Assembly (NCBI GenBank): GCA_023819255.1
Contig: JAMWBU010000017.1
Span: forward strand, 1-41,116
Direction: 5' to 3'
Source of the DNA: Candidatus Omnitrophota bacterium
GTDB lineage: Bacteria; Ratteibacteria; UBA8468; B48-G9; DTJG01
Length of the DNA: 41,116 nucleotides
A program made the translations under genes and the position numbers. Numbering within the stretch: position 1 is the stretch's first letter; every line of letters begins with the position of its first letter. Below are positions 1-8,278 of the stretch, piece after piece. The notes under the pieces are model-generated. The model was not told the origin of the DNA and searched no databases. It saw only the letters and a program-made list of their open reading frames with translations.

Positions 1-1
1 G

Positions 2-1462
2 AAAAAATTATTTTTTTTGGTTAGCGCTTATTGCGTGTTGAACATTTTATTTTGCCATGGGCAGAGTCAATCTGAGAAAAACATTTCAATAAGGTTTTCA
101 GGTGATGGAAATTCATTATACTGGGTTGCAATCAGAGATAATTCAAAAAGATTGATTAAATTTATACCTGCCCGTGAGGAAGAAAAAGGCAGATATTTTG
201 CTTTCTGGGATGGAAGCGATTCTAAGGGTGATGATGCTTCATCAGGTGTTTACAATGTTTACATAAGCAAGGGTATTGAATGGGCCATTGACAGGAATTT
301 TGGTATCGATGGAAGGATTGGCCTTTTTCATAAACAGGTATCAGTGGATCCAGATCTCCCGAAGATTCAGACACAGGGCAGCATTTTTTCTGTTTTTGTG
401 AATGATATTGAATATCGTGATACCGGAGATGCATTGAGGGGTGAAACAAGTTTCATTGTTTCAGGTGATACCCTGACACTGAATCCTGTAAAACTATCAA
501 AAACAAATACGGCAAGGATATCATATTTTTACCCTTGTTTTTTAGAAAATCCATGGGATCTGGCAATAGCGCCTGACGGGAAAATTTTTGTTTTGCTCCG
601 TTTGAAGAAAATGTTTTCTGGAGCATATTCAGGATTGGTTATAAAACTGAACAGGGATGGAAGAGACAAAGATATGAATTTCGGAGTGGAAGGCGAGATT
701 CCTGGTATTCATCGAGCCCATCAGATTCTTGTTGTGCCACAGGATAATCGTATTTATATTGCAGGCAGTGAATACGGCACATATGGAACAGGTTCATATA
801 AACTTGATTCTGGCGCGTACTGGTTCTATATTGGTGGACATAAGGACCAGGGCAGACATCCGGCGACAACCTGGTGGCCCACAGGAATAGCCATAGGGGA
901 TGGAAACAAAATCCACATAGGAGATCTCAAGGTATATGACAGGACAAAACCAATGCTTGAAGGTTATCTTTACTGCGGCACAGCGAACCCGTATGTTATA
1001 AGGCCCGGTCCCTCACTGGAAAAATCAGCAAAACCTGATTTTTTTTATCGTACTGGATGGAACACTGGCATCAGCAAAATGAAAGATACCGGCAAAGATA
1101 TCGTTGAGATTTATTCGCTTAAGCTTCCATTTAAGACCATTGGTATTTCATATGATGCAGAGAGGTCTTTAATATACGCAGGGTCAAGGTATCCAGATGG
1201 ATTTGTTTCAATAATCTATGATGATGGGAAGTCATTTAAGGAAATTACAAGATTAAACGACCCAGATCTTGTGGGGATACATACTGTGCGTGTTTTTGAT
1301 GACTACCTTTATGTTATTGAAGATGGGGTTTCGTATACTGAGGACGGTTATTGCGCGGAAGAGATGAATATGAAGACCTGGACATCCAGCGGGAAAAACA
1401 GGATAAGCAGATACAGGGTAATTTTCGGCAAAGAGATGTTTTTACAAAAAATAAAAAAATAA
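2..1462 (+). CDS. Exported protein with FlgD-like Ig fold and beta-propeller-like region, 5' truncated
   Basis: The frame is open from base 2 to the left edge and begins KKLFFLVSAY..., a lysine-led hydrophobic stretch ending near CHGQSQ. I read this as a signal peptide whose initiator lies upstream of the window; a TTG at 17 is the first conventional start inside but would remove the lysines. Counting from base 17, residues about 25-85 resemble a FlgD-type Ig domain, with the typical ending FWDGSDSKGDDASSGVYNVY. After residue 170, segments such as PWDLAIAPDGKIFVL and IGISYDAERSLIYAGSRYP look like NHL/six-bladed propeller strands. It is probably a secreted or periplasmic surface protein; ligand and role are unknown. 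It ends 12 bases before a radical SAM gene. The domain reading is by eye. Confidence 0.65.
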   Translation, partial: KKLFFLVSAYCVLNILFCHGQSQSEKNISIRFSGDGNSLYWVAIRDNSKRLIKFIPAREEEKGRYFAFWDGSDSKGDDASSGVYNVYISKGIEWAIDRNFGIDGRIGLFHKQVSVDPDLPKIQTQGSIFSVFVNDIEYRDTGDALRGETSFIVSGDTLTLNPVKLSKTNTARISYFYPCFLENPWDLAIAPDGKIFVLLRLKKMFSGAYSGLVIKLNRDGRDKDMNFGVEGEIPGIHRAHQILVVPQDNRIYIAGSEYGTYGTGSYKLDSGAYWFYIGGHKDQGRHPATTWWPTGIAIGDGNKIHIGDLKVYDRTKPMLEGYLYCGTANPYVIRPGPSLEKSAKPDFFYRTGWNTGISKMKDTGKDIVEIYSLKLPFKTIGISYDAERSLIYAGSRYPDGFVSIIYDDGKSFKEITRLNDPDLVGIHTVRVFDDYLYVIEDGVSYTEDGYCAEEMNMKTWTSSGKNRISRYRVIFGKEMFLQKIKK

Positions 1463-1474
1463 TAGCACTTTTCA

Positions 1475-2767
1475 ATGAAGGCTCTGTTTATAGTCCCTCC
1501 GGTGTACGACTTTTCTGCCTTTGACCTCTGGAGCAAGCCATATGGATTTCTTTTTATTGTGGATTTATTTGCAAAAAATGGCTGGGAAACCTTCTATTTT
1601 GATTTTATGGATAGAAATCACATTTTTTATGATGGAAGGAAAACAGAAAAAAAATATGGCTGCGGAAATTACTTTTTTCAAAAGATTGAAAAGCCTGTTA
1701 TTTACAAAAATGTTCCGAGATTATACAAAAGATTCGGCTTGCCACAGGAGGTTTTTCTTAAATTTCTTGAAAGCGTCGGAAAACCGGATGTAATACTGAT
1801 CAGCTGTGGAATGACATACTGGTATCAGGGTGTGATGGAGGTTATAAAAGTTTGCAAAGATTTTACGGACGCTCCTGTGATAACTGGAGGTGGCTATCCA
1901 AGTTTTTGTTCTGAGCACCCAAAGAAAACCGGGGCTGACATCATTTTTCAGGGTAGCGATATAAAAAAATTTGTGGAAGTTTTCAATAGTTTCACCTGTT
2001 TCGACTTGAGATATTATGGAAATCTCAGACCTTTCTGGAAGGTTTATAAGAAGCTTTCGTATTTTGTTTTGCGCACAAGTTACGGATGCCCTTTTTCCTG
2101 TTATTACTGCGGCGTCAAGAAGATGCATCCCGGATATTTCCACAGAGATATTGATGATGTTGTTTCAGAGGTGGCTGAGAATATGGAGAATTACAAGTTT
2201 AATGACATTGCCTTTTACGATGATGGCCTTTTATGCGATTTTAATCACCTTAAAAGAATTATTGAAAAACTGATACAACTTAAGAAATTCAACTTTCACA
2301 CGCCTAATGGAATTCATCCCAGGTTCATAGATAGGGAAGTCGCCTGGTTTTTAAAAGAAACAGGATTTAAAACCCTGAGACTTTCAGTTGAGAGTTTTGA
2401 CGAAAAAAGGCAGAAGGAGTCAAGCTTTAAACTGATTTTCTCAGAGTTTGAAGAAGCGATGAAGAATCTTGTGGACGCTAAATTTATTCCGCAGGAGATC
2501 GGGGTTTATATTCTTGCAGGTCTTCCCGGGCAAAAATTTCAGGATGTTGTCGAAACAGTAAAAATTTTGAAAAATTTTCCCTGCAAAATCAAGATTGCTG
2601 AATACAGCCCTATACCCGGTACGATTGATTTTGAAATTTCAAAGAAACTTTATCCTTTTTTGCCTCTTGATGAGCCCCTTTTCCAGAATAACTCAATATT
2701 TCCGCTCTGGAATTTTGACGGAAAATGGGAAAAAATTGAGTGGTTGAAAAATTTAGCAAAAAGTTAA
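1475..2767 (+). CDS. B12-binding-domain radical SAM protein
   Basis: This 430-residue protein starts like a cobalamin-binding radical SAM enzyme: MKALFIVPPVYDF, then a Rossmann-like region ending in ITGGGYPSFCSEHP and ADIIFQGSD. The radical SAM cluster motif CPFSCYYC (CxxxCxxC) supplies Cys205, Cys209 and Cys212. Downstream segments DIAFYDDG, TLRLSVESFD and GVYILAGLPGQ match later strands of the SAM barrel. The family includes methyltransferases and ring-forming enzymes, usually acting on lipids, cofactors or natural products, and the substrate cannot be read from sequence. No DxHxxG cobalamin lower-ligand motif is visible, which is common in this class. The start lacks a clear Shine-Dalgarno sequence and lies 12 bases after the previous stop, so translation may be coupled. 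Confidence 0.85.
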   Translation: MKALFIVPPVYDFSAFDLWSKPYGFLFIVDLFAKNGWETFYFDFMDRNHIFYDGRKTEKKYGCGNYFFQKIEKPVIYKNVPRLYKRFGLPQEVFLKFLESVGKPDVILISCGMTYWYQGVMEVIKVCKDFTDAPVITGGGYPSFCSEHPKKTGADIIFQGSDIKKFVEVFNSFTCFDLRYYGNLRPFWKVYKKLSYFVLRTSYGCPFSCYYCGVKKMHPGYFHRDIDDVVSEVAENMENYKFNDIAFYDDGLLCDFNHLKRIIEKLIQLKKFNFHTPNGIHPRFIDREVAWFLKETGFKTLRLSVESFDEKRQKESSFKLIFSEFEEAMKNLVDAKFIPQEIGVYILAGLPGQKFQDVVETVKILKNFPCKIKIAEYSPIPGTIDFEISKKLYPFLPLDEPLFQNNSIFPLWNFDGKWEKIEWLKNLAKS

Positions 2768-2838
2768 TTTCAGGCAGAAAAATTTCACTTTTGCAGGAAG
2801 CGGATTTTTATACCGCGATTAATTTTTCCATTTCCGTG

Positions 2839-2847
2839 TGATATGAT
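2839..2847 (+). promoter_or_regulatory. Possible extended -10 promoter before the glycosidase-like gene
   Basis: The 112-base gap holds TGATATGAT, an extended -10 element (TGn plus TATGAT, five of six matches to TATAAT). The best -35 at 17-bp spacing is TTAATT, a poor match. A good ribosome site, AAGGAG, follows 24 bases later, just before the start at 2880. This is a sigma-70-like candidate only. Confidence 0.35.
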
Positions 2848-2879
2848 ATAGAATTAGAAAGTTATAAGGAGAAAGCGCG

Positions 2880-4475
2880 ATGGCAGAAAAAATTTTTTCA
2901 AATCTTCCATCTTTGATCTGCGATTCTTTTAAGCCAGCAGAATGTCCTGGCGATGGCTGGATTAGTTTTGATTATACTCTTGATGATTTTTCTGGAAAAG
3001 GACTTGCAACAGGAGCATATTCAAAAGCAGGTGAACTTGTGCTGGAGCTCAAACTTTGTGGCTGGCATAAAATTTATGTCGCTTTTAATCCTGAAATAAG
3101 AATCTGGCTTGATGGGGATAAAGGCTATTACCAGGTAAAAGGTTCTCCCCATGATGTGCGGGATTATTTTTGTTTTGAGGCAGATTTTACGGGGAAAAAA
3201 CTTCATATAGCGCCGGTTAGAAGCGCTTTTTCGAATAAAGAAATCATAATCTTTTATATCAGAGCCGTTGAAAGCAGTAGATCTGATTCAAAAAGAAATC
3301 TGATCGCTACAAATGACGGCCATTGTTTATTCTGGAACGGGATGGATTCATACAGAGACCTGTATAAATACATACTTCCGCTTGAAAACAGCGATTTTTT
3401 CAGGATTATCTGGGGGGTTTACGGCGGTGGGCTTATTAATGTGAAAGAATCAAGGTTTGCTGATAGGCTTCCATGGCCTGATAGCGCTTGTTTTTATCAG
3501 AACTCGTGGGTTTTCAATCGTTCGCTTGAAAATTTAATAAAGGAAGGGATTGATCCGCTTGGTCTTGTCAGGCAGATTACAAAAGAAATTGGACTTGAAC
3601 TTCATTTTTATTTCAGGGTGGCCGCTTTCTACCGGCCGTTTCCATTGCACTGTTGTACTTTGAGTTTTTTTGCAAAAAATCCCCAGTGGCACTGCATTGA
3701 TGAGTATGGTAATAGAGTTAGAAGAATTAGCTATGCATTTAAGGAGGTTCAAGATGTCATTTGCGGGTATCTTAATGAATTGCTTGACTATGACCCCGAA
3801 GGGATTTGTCTTGCGTTTAATAGAGGACTTCCGCTTATGATTTGCGAGAAGCCGGTTATTGAAGCATTTAAAAAGAGATACGGAAGAAATCCCAGACTTC
3901 CTGAAGAGTGTGACAGTCCACAAATGCTTTCAGTGAGGCATAATCTGCTGGCTGATTTTGTGGAAAGGGTTTACAAACTTGTTTTTTCAAGGGGAAAAGT
4001 TCTTTCCTGTATTGTTCCCAGGGATTTTGATAGAAACCTGGTTTTTGGTCTTGATATAGAGATGCTTGCAAGCCGCTCCTATTTTGAGTCAATTCTTGTT
4101 GGCGCAGGGCATAAAGACGATCCCGAGGTAAATACAGACCTTGAACCTGTTAAAAAATTAAAGGTGGCAGGAACAAAAATTTTTCCTGGCGGTTCGGGTG
4201 TTAATGCTCATGGTGGAGCATGGAAGCCTTTTGATACAGTGGCGAGAGCATCTTTTATGGCGAAAATTCTTGACAGTGGTTTTGATGGCGCATATTTCTG
4301 GGATATCAACCAGATTGTTGAAAGTGGCACTGAATGGGAAATTATAAGGCAGTTTGGCCACAGGGAAATACTTGATAAAATTAAAGAAAAGAAAATGCCT
4401 GCTGTCAGGTATCATCAGACAAAGAAAATTTACGATTTAACAGTGGACCGGTATAATCCCTGGAACGCTTATTGA
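2880..4475 (+). CDS. Glycoside-hydrolase-like TIM-barrel protein
   Basis: A 531-residue protein with no signal peptide. Residues about 1-145 look like a beta-sandwich accessory domain (LVLELKLCGWHKIYVAFNP, IRIWLDGDKGYY). The rest resembles a family-10-like glycosidase TIM barrel: RIIWGVYGGG, a segment describing an outing of strands around ELHFYFRVAAFYRPFP, then YLNELLDYDPEGICLAFNRG and, near the end, FDGAYFWDINQIVESGTEW. Catalytic acids cannot be assigned with confidence. The clear AAGGAG ribosome site supports the ATG at 2880. It stands between a radical SAM gene and xseA with its own possible promoter, so its context does not reveal a substrate. Assignment to a glycosidase superfamily is by resemblance and should be treated as tentative. 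Confidence 0.6.
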   Translation: MAEKIFSNLPSLICDSFKPAECPGDGWISFDYTLDDFSGKGLATGAYSKAGELVLELKLCGWHKIYVAFNPEIRIWLDGDKGYYQVKGSPHDVRDYFCFEADFTGKKLHIAPVRSAFSNKEIIIFYIRAVESSRSDSKRNLIATNDGHCLFWNGMDSYRDLYKYILPLENSDFFRIIWGVYGGGLINVKESRFADRLPWPDSACFYQNSWVFNRSLENLIKEGIDPLGLVRQITKEIGLELHFYFRVAAFYRPFPLHCCTLSFFAKNPQWHCIDEYGNRVRRISYAFKEVQDVICGYLNELLDYDPEGICLAFNRGLPLMICEKPVIEAFKKRYGRNPRLPEECDSPQMLSVRHNLLADFVERVYKLVFSRGKVLSCIVPRDFDRNLVFGLDIEMLASRSYFESILVGAGHKDDPEVNTDLEPVKKLKVAGTKIFPGGSGVNAHGGAWKPFDTVARASFMAKILDSGFDGAYFWDINQIVESGTEWEIIRQFGHREILDKIKEKKMPAVRYHQTKKIYDLTVDRYNPWNAY

Positions 4476-4493
4476 TCTTTTGAAAGGATGAAA

Positions 4494-5903
4494 ATGGAAA
4501 AAGAGAAGAGTCCGCTCGATGATTGGAATCTTTTTAACCAGCAGCAAGAAACAGAAATTCAGGGATCTAATGAGTTAAAAAAGGAATACCTTACTGTAAG
4601 CGAATTTCTGGATTCAGTGAATCTTGAATTGTCAAAGATTTCTTGCAGGGTTCTTGGTGAAATAAGCGATGTTAACCCGAGAGACAGATACTGCTTTTTT
4701 GTTCTCAAGGAATCAAATCCTGATGTTGAATCAGCGATTGTTGAGTGCTTTATTGGCTGGAGAAGCTTTGAAGCATACAAGCACCTGCTTAAGGATGGCA
4801 TGCAGGTTATTGTTTCAGGTTTTCCTGGAATCTACAAGAAATCAGGCAGATTCAGGATAGATGTTTCGAAGATTGAGCCATTTGGAGAAGGCGCTTTGAA
4901 ACAGGCTTTTGAAGCATTGAAAAAAAAGCTTGAAGAAAAAGGTTATTTTTCGCCTGAAAGAAAAAAGCCAGTCCCTGATATTATTCAAAGAATTGGGCTT
5001 GTTACATCTATGGCAGGAGCAGCGATAAAGGATTTTATGAGAAATCTCGGCCAGTATGGTTTTCAAATCTACCATATCAATGTGTATGTTGAAGGCGCCT
5101 ACGCTGTTGATTCAATTATTTCAGCGATAAGGTATTTTAACAGAAATATATCCGGGCTTGATGTCATAGTGCTTATAAGAGGCGGTGGTTCGCTTGAAAG
5201 CTTAAAGGCATTTAACGATGAAGATGTAGCAAACGCAATTTTTGATTCAAAACTGCCTGTTATAACAGGCATTGGCCATGAAAGGGATATCACAATTGCG
5301 GATCTTGTTGCTGACAGAAGTTTTTCAACCCCGACAGCTGTTGCTGCTTTTATCCGAAATCAAAGGGAGCAACTGATTCAAAATTTGCAGATGGTTGAAG
5401 ATGTGTTTATTTCATCTTCTGAATCAATCCTTGAAGACCTTTATGATGAACTTGAGCTTTTGAAGCAGAATGTACTTGCCGGGTTTGAAAATATCCTTCA
5501 GAAATACTCTTTTTCGATAAGACACTGCGCTGAAAAAATGCATGGATGTTTCAAAAAGGTTTTTGATTCTTTCAAAGAGATTGAAAGAAGGTTTGTTAGC
5601 CAGGTTTCTCAATGGCATCTTTTGATAAAACAGATGGAAAGCTCTCTTTCAATTTTTAACCAGCAAGCAGTGAATTTTTTTCAAACCAGCATAGAAAGAA
5701 TAAGAAATCAGGTTGAAGTTTTGCAGGCAAAACTTGCTTCTTTGAACCCTGAATCAATTTTGAGCAAAGGCTACAGTATTGTTTATGACAGCCAGAACAA
5801 TGTCGTAAAGCATGCAAATCAGGTCAGGAAGAACGATAGTATCAGAATTAAACTTCATAAAGGAAAAATTATTTCAACTGTTGAAGGGACAGAGGATTCT
5901 TAA
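4494..5903 (+). CDS. xseA: Exodeoxyribonuclease VII large subunit
   Basis: XseA is the catalytic subunit of exonuclease VII, which degrades single-stranded DNA in both directions in mismatch repair and damage processing. The N-terminal OB fold (about residues 20-125, starting LTVSEFLDSVN) is followed by the catalytic domain with IGLVTSMAGAAIKDF, VLIRGGGSLESL, and GIGHERDITIADLVADR then STPTAVA. A long helical/coiled-coil stretch and the typical SILSKGYSIVYD tail complete it. Two ATGs compete: at 4488 the AAAGG site abuts the start, while at 4494 it has normal spacing, so I chose 4494 (469 residues). The small-subunit gene follows after 15 bases, as expected for an obligate complex. Confidence 0.96.
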   Translation: MEKEKSPLDDWNLFNQQQETEIQGSNELKKEYLTVSEFLDSVNLELSKISCRVLGEISDVNPRDRYCFFVLKESNPDVESAIVECFIGWRSFEAYKHLLKDGMQVIVSGFPGIYKKSGRFRIDVSKIEPFGEGALKQAFEALKKKLEEKGYFSPERKKPVPDIIQRIGLVTSMAGAAIKDFMRNLGQYGFQIYHINVYVEGAYAVDSIISAIRYFNRNISGLDVIVLIRGGGSLESLKAFNDEDVANAIFDSKLPVITGIGHERDITIADLVADRSFSTPTAVAAFIRNQREQLIQNLQMVEDVFISSSESILEDLYDELELLKQNVLAGFENILQKYSFSIRHCAEKMHGCFKKVFDSFKEIERRFVSQVSQWHLLIKQMESSLSIFNQQAVNFFQTSIERIRNQVEVLQAKLASLNPESILSKGYSIVYDSQNNVVKHANQVRKNDSIRIKLHKGKIISTVEGTEDS

Positions 5904-5918
5904 AAAGGGAGAAAAACG

Positions 5919-6158
5919 ATGAAAGAAAAAGAAAAATTGAAAAACGCCCTGCAGAAACTTGAAAAAATTGTTGAGGATCTCAACAGGAAAGACATAGATG
6001 TCGAACAGGGGTTGGAAAAATTTCGCGAAGGAGTGGAGTTGATTAAGTTTTGCAGAAGCCAGCTTCACAAGGCGGAAAATGAATTCATCCAGCTTAAACA
6101 GGAACTTGAACAGGATGATGAACAGAATGAACCAGAACCCGAGCAGGAAAGCGGCTGA
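5919..6158 (+). CDS. xseB: Exodeoxyribonuclease VII small subunit
   Basis: A 79-residue, helix-rich protein with the XseB pattern: LQKLEKIVEDLNRKDIDVEQ followed by GLEKFREGVELIKFCRSQL. XseB subunits bind the coiled-coil arms of XseA and assemble the exonuclease VII holoenzyme. The length is usual for the family. The C-terminal 15 residues are very acidic and glutamine-rich (EQDDEQNEPEPEQE), probably disordered. A good ribosome site, AAGGGAG, precedes the ATG. It lies directly after xseA and is followed by radC four bases after its stop, so the three genes look co-transcribed. Confidence 0.95.
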   Translation: MKEKEKLKNALQKLEKIVEDLNRKDIDVEQGLEKFREGVELIKFCRSQLHKAENEFIQLKQELEQDDEQNEPEPEQESG

Positions 6159-6162
6159 TAAA

Positions 6163-6870
6163 ATGTATAGAAGTTTCAGGGTATCTGATTTGCCTGCAGA
6201 GGAAAGGCCCAGGGAAAGGCTTTTAAGGCTTGGGCCGGATGTTCTTTCTTCTCAGGAACTTCTCGCTATCATCATATCAAGCGGGGTTGCTGGAATGTCT
6301 GCCGCGCATCTTGCCCAGATTTTGATTTCAAAATTTGGATCTCTTGCAAGGATTGCAGAAGTTTCCGCAGAGGAAATAAGAAGATATGTTAAGGGAGTGG
6401 GACCTGCAAAGATTGCGCGGCTCAAAGCATGCTTTGAAATAGCAAGAAGAATTGAAAACGAAAAAAAGCGAAATTTTTTTACTGAAAAGGATAAGAAAAT
6501 TATAACACCTGATTTTGCCTACGCGATGGTCAAAAGCCGTCTTCTTGATTATAAGAGGGAGCACTTTTTCGTTGTTTCACTGGACTCGCGTAATAGAATA
6601 ACAGGGATAGACGAAGTATCTATCGGTACTCTTGAAGCAAGCCTTGTTCATCCAAGAGAGGCGTTTAATGCGGCAATAATGCGTAATGCCGCGAAGATTA
6701 TCATAGCCCATAATCATCCTTCTGATGACCCTGAACCTTCACAGGACGATATCAGCACTACAAAAAGGTTGAAAGAGGCAGGTTCAATTATCGGAATAGA
6801 GTTAATAGACCACATTATTGTTTGTAAAAGTTCTTTTTTCAGTTTCAAAGAAAAAGGCATTATTGATTAA
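6163..6870 (+). CDS. radC: RadC family JAMM-domain protein
   Basis: This 235-residue RadC/DUF2466 protein has a helix-hairpin-helix near residues 77-90 (KGVGPAKIARLKACFEIA) and a C-terminal MPN/JAMM metal-binding domain with AHNHPSDDPEPSQDD, giving His183 and His185 plus the following aspartates. The role of RadC remains unclear: the original recombination-repair link in E. coli was withdrawn, although it keeps the name. The frame stays open upstream within xseB, but the family normally begins near RVSDLPAEERPRERLL, so I chose the ATG at 6163, four bases after the xseB stop. Genomic grouping with exonuclease VII fits a DNA-maintenance role. Confidence 0.93.
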   Translation: MYRSFRVSDLPAEERPRERLLRLGPDVLSSQELLAIIISSGVAGMSAAHLAQILISKFGSLARIAEVSAEEIRRYVKGVGPAKIARLKACFEIARRIENEKKRNFFTEKDKKIITPDFAYAMVKSRLLDYKREHFFVVSLDSRNRITGIDEVSIGTLEASLVHPREAFNAAIMRNAAKIIIAHNHPSDDPEPSQDDISTTKRLKEAGSIIGIELIDHIIVCKSSFFSFKEKGIID

Positions 6871-6893
6871 GATTCAAAGATACTTTAAATATC

Positions 6894-8216
6894 ATGCTTT
6901 CATCCCGTCAGAAGTTTTATCTTATGATAGGACTGGTATCAGGCACTTTTTTTTTCACTGTTTGCATAAGTTCTATTTTTACACTTTTCTTGCTAAAACT
7001 TGGCGCTCGTGAAAAACTTATCGGATTTTTTTCGATGCTTCCATCCATAGTCGGCATTTTTTCCCTGTGGATGATAAAATACATTTCAAAAAATCCAGTC
7101 AAAAGTTTTATTATGTCAGCATGGATTCTTTTCGCTCTTGAGATTTGTTTTCTGCCCGTATTTATCCTTGCGGATTTTTTATCTTCAGCGCTCACGATTA
7201 CAATTTTTTGCATGTTGCTTTTTCTTTTTTATTTCCCGGCCCAGGGTTATGTGTATGCATGGTTTCCAGTGATTGAGTCAATAATTCCTTTCAGCGAAAG
7301 GGGATACTTTCTCGGCATTTTGAGAATTTGCCTGACGCTTGCTGGTTATGGCCTGCTGCAGATTTCTTCAAGAATACTTGGCGCAGAACCTGATTTTATC
7401 AGATTTTCATATGTTGTATTGATGATTACGGCTTTTTCTACTTTTTTCCCTTGCTTCCTTTCATACGCGGGTATTCCTGAGACGAAAAGAGAAACGTCGG
7501 AAAGGATTAGCTTTCCGGCAGAGTTTAAAAGGATATTGCGCAACGCAGACCACAACACCTATTTCAAATTTCTTTTTATGTGGACTTTCATAGCGGGAAT
7601 TTCAGGCCCTTTTCTGATTCCTTTTTATAACACAGAACTTGGAATGGATAGTTCTTTTTGCGTAACCATTGTTTCAGCAAATACTCTTGGATATGGTTTT
7701 TCTGTCTTTGGATGGGGAAAGGTTGCTGATAGATATGGAAGCAGGTATGTTCTGTTTGTTTCATGTTTGCTTGCAATTCTGCATATGTTTTTCCTTGCTC
7801 ATATCCATCTTTTTTCTATCCAGTTAATAAGAAAACTTTTGATTTTTTCTTCTTTTTTTGGAGGGGTCGTTTTCGCCGGGCAGTTGATGGGAGACACAAC
7901 GAGAAGAATGGCTCTTTCACCTGAGAAAAACAAGCCCTCATATTTTGCCTGTATGCTTGTGTTTGGCGCGCAACTGCCAGCGGTTATTTCTTCTCCACTT
8001 GCGGGTTTTTTGATTCAGAGAAACAGAGAATTTCATTCTGGAATCTATGGGATTTACCAGTTTGTAATGATTGCCACTGGATTGCTTTATTTTGTGCTCT
8101 TGTTCAATATCCTTCAAATGAAGCCATTGAAAGAAAGACCCATCATTGAGCTTTTGAGGGATTCAATAACAGAGAGCTTGATGAAAGTGAGGGATGTTAT
8201 AGCCAGCCCGCCATGA
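6894..8216 (+). CDS. MFS transporter, first of a tandem pair
   Basis: A 440-residue integral membrane protein with about twelve hydrophobic segments arranged in two halves, typical of the major facilitator superfamily. It shows an MFS-like loop WGKVADRYGSRYVLF after the seventh segment. Distinctive motifs are SERGYFLGILR in the first half, GQLMGDTTRRM in the second half, and a C-terminal tail ending MKVRDVIASPP. The next gene has the same length and the same motifs, so the two arose by duplication. No substrate can be inferred. No convincing ribosome site precedes the ATG, which lies 23 bases after radC, and a conserved start MLSSRQK matches the paralogue's MLSTREK, supporting this start. Confidence 0.85.
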   Translation: MLSSRQKFYLMIGLVSGTFFFTVCISSIFTLFLLKLGAREKLIGFFSMLPSIVGIFSLWMIKYISKNPVKSFIMSAWILFALEICFLPVFILADFLSSALTITIFCMLLFLFYFPAQGYVYAWFPVIESIIPFSERGYFLGILRICLTLAGYGLLQISSRILGAEPDFIRFSYVVLMITAFSTFFPCFLSYAGIPETKRETSERISFPAEFKRILRNADHNTYFKFLFMWTFIAGISGPFLIPFYNTELGMDSSFCVTIVSANTLGYGFSVFGWGKVADRYGSRYVLFVSCLLAILHMFFLAHIHLFSIQLIRKLLIFSSFFGGVVFAGQLMGDTTRRMALSPEKNKPSYFACMLVFGAQLPAVISSPLAGFLIQRNREFHSGIYGIYQFVMIATGLLYFVLLFNILQMKPLKERPIIELLRDSITESLMKVRDVIASPP

Positions 8217-8247
8217 GACAGAAGAACACTTTTTGATTTTTTCGTTG

Positions 8248-8253
8248 TATAAT
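8248..8253 (+). promoter_or_regulatory. Perfect -10 hexamer between the two MFS genes
   Basis: The 62-base gap between the MFS genes contains a consensus TATAAT 26 bases before the second ATG. At 16-18 bp upstream there is no recognisable -35 (GAACAC, AACACT or ACACTT), so this is only a possible promoter for the second copy. A GAAAGGA ribosome site precedes the ATG. Confidence 0.35.
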
Positions 8254-8278
8254 CTTTTTTAGCTCTGAAAGGACTCTT

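Noticed and set aside
2800..2816. GCGG/CCGC hairpin after the radical SAM gene as a terminator
   Set aside because: The stem has only 4 bp, the loop is 9 bases and no T-run follows on the plus strand.
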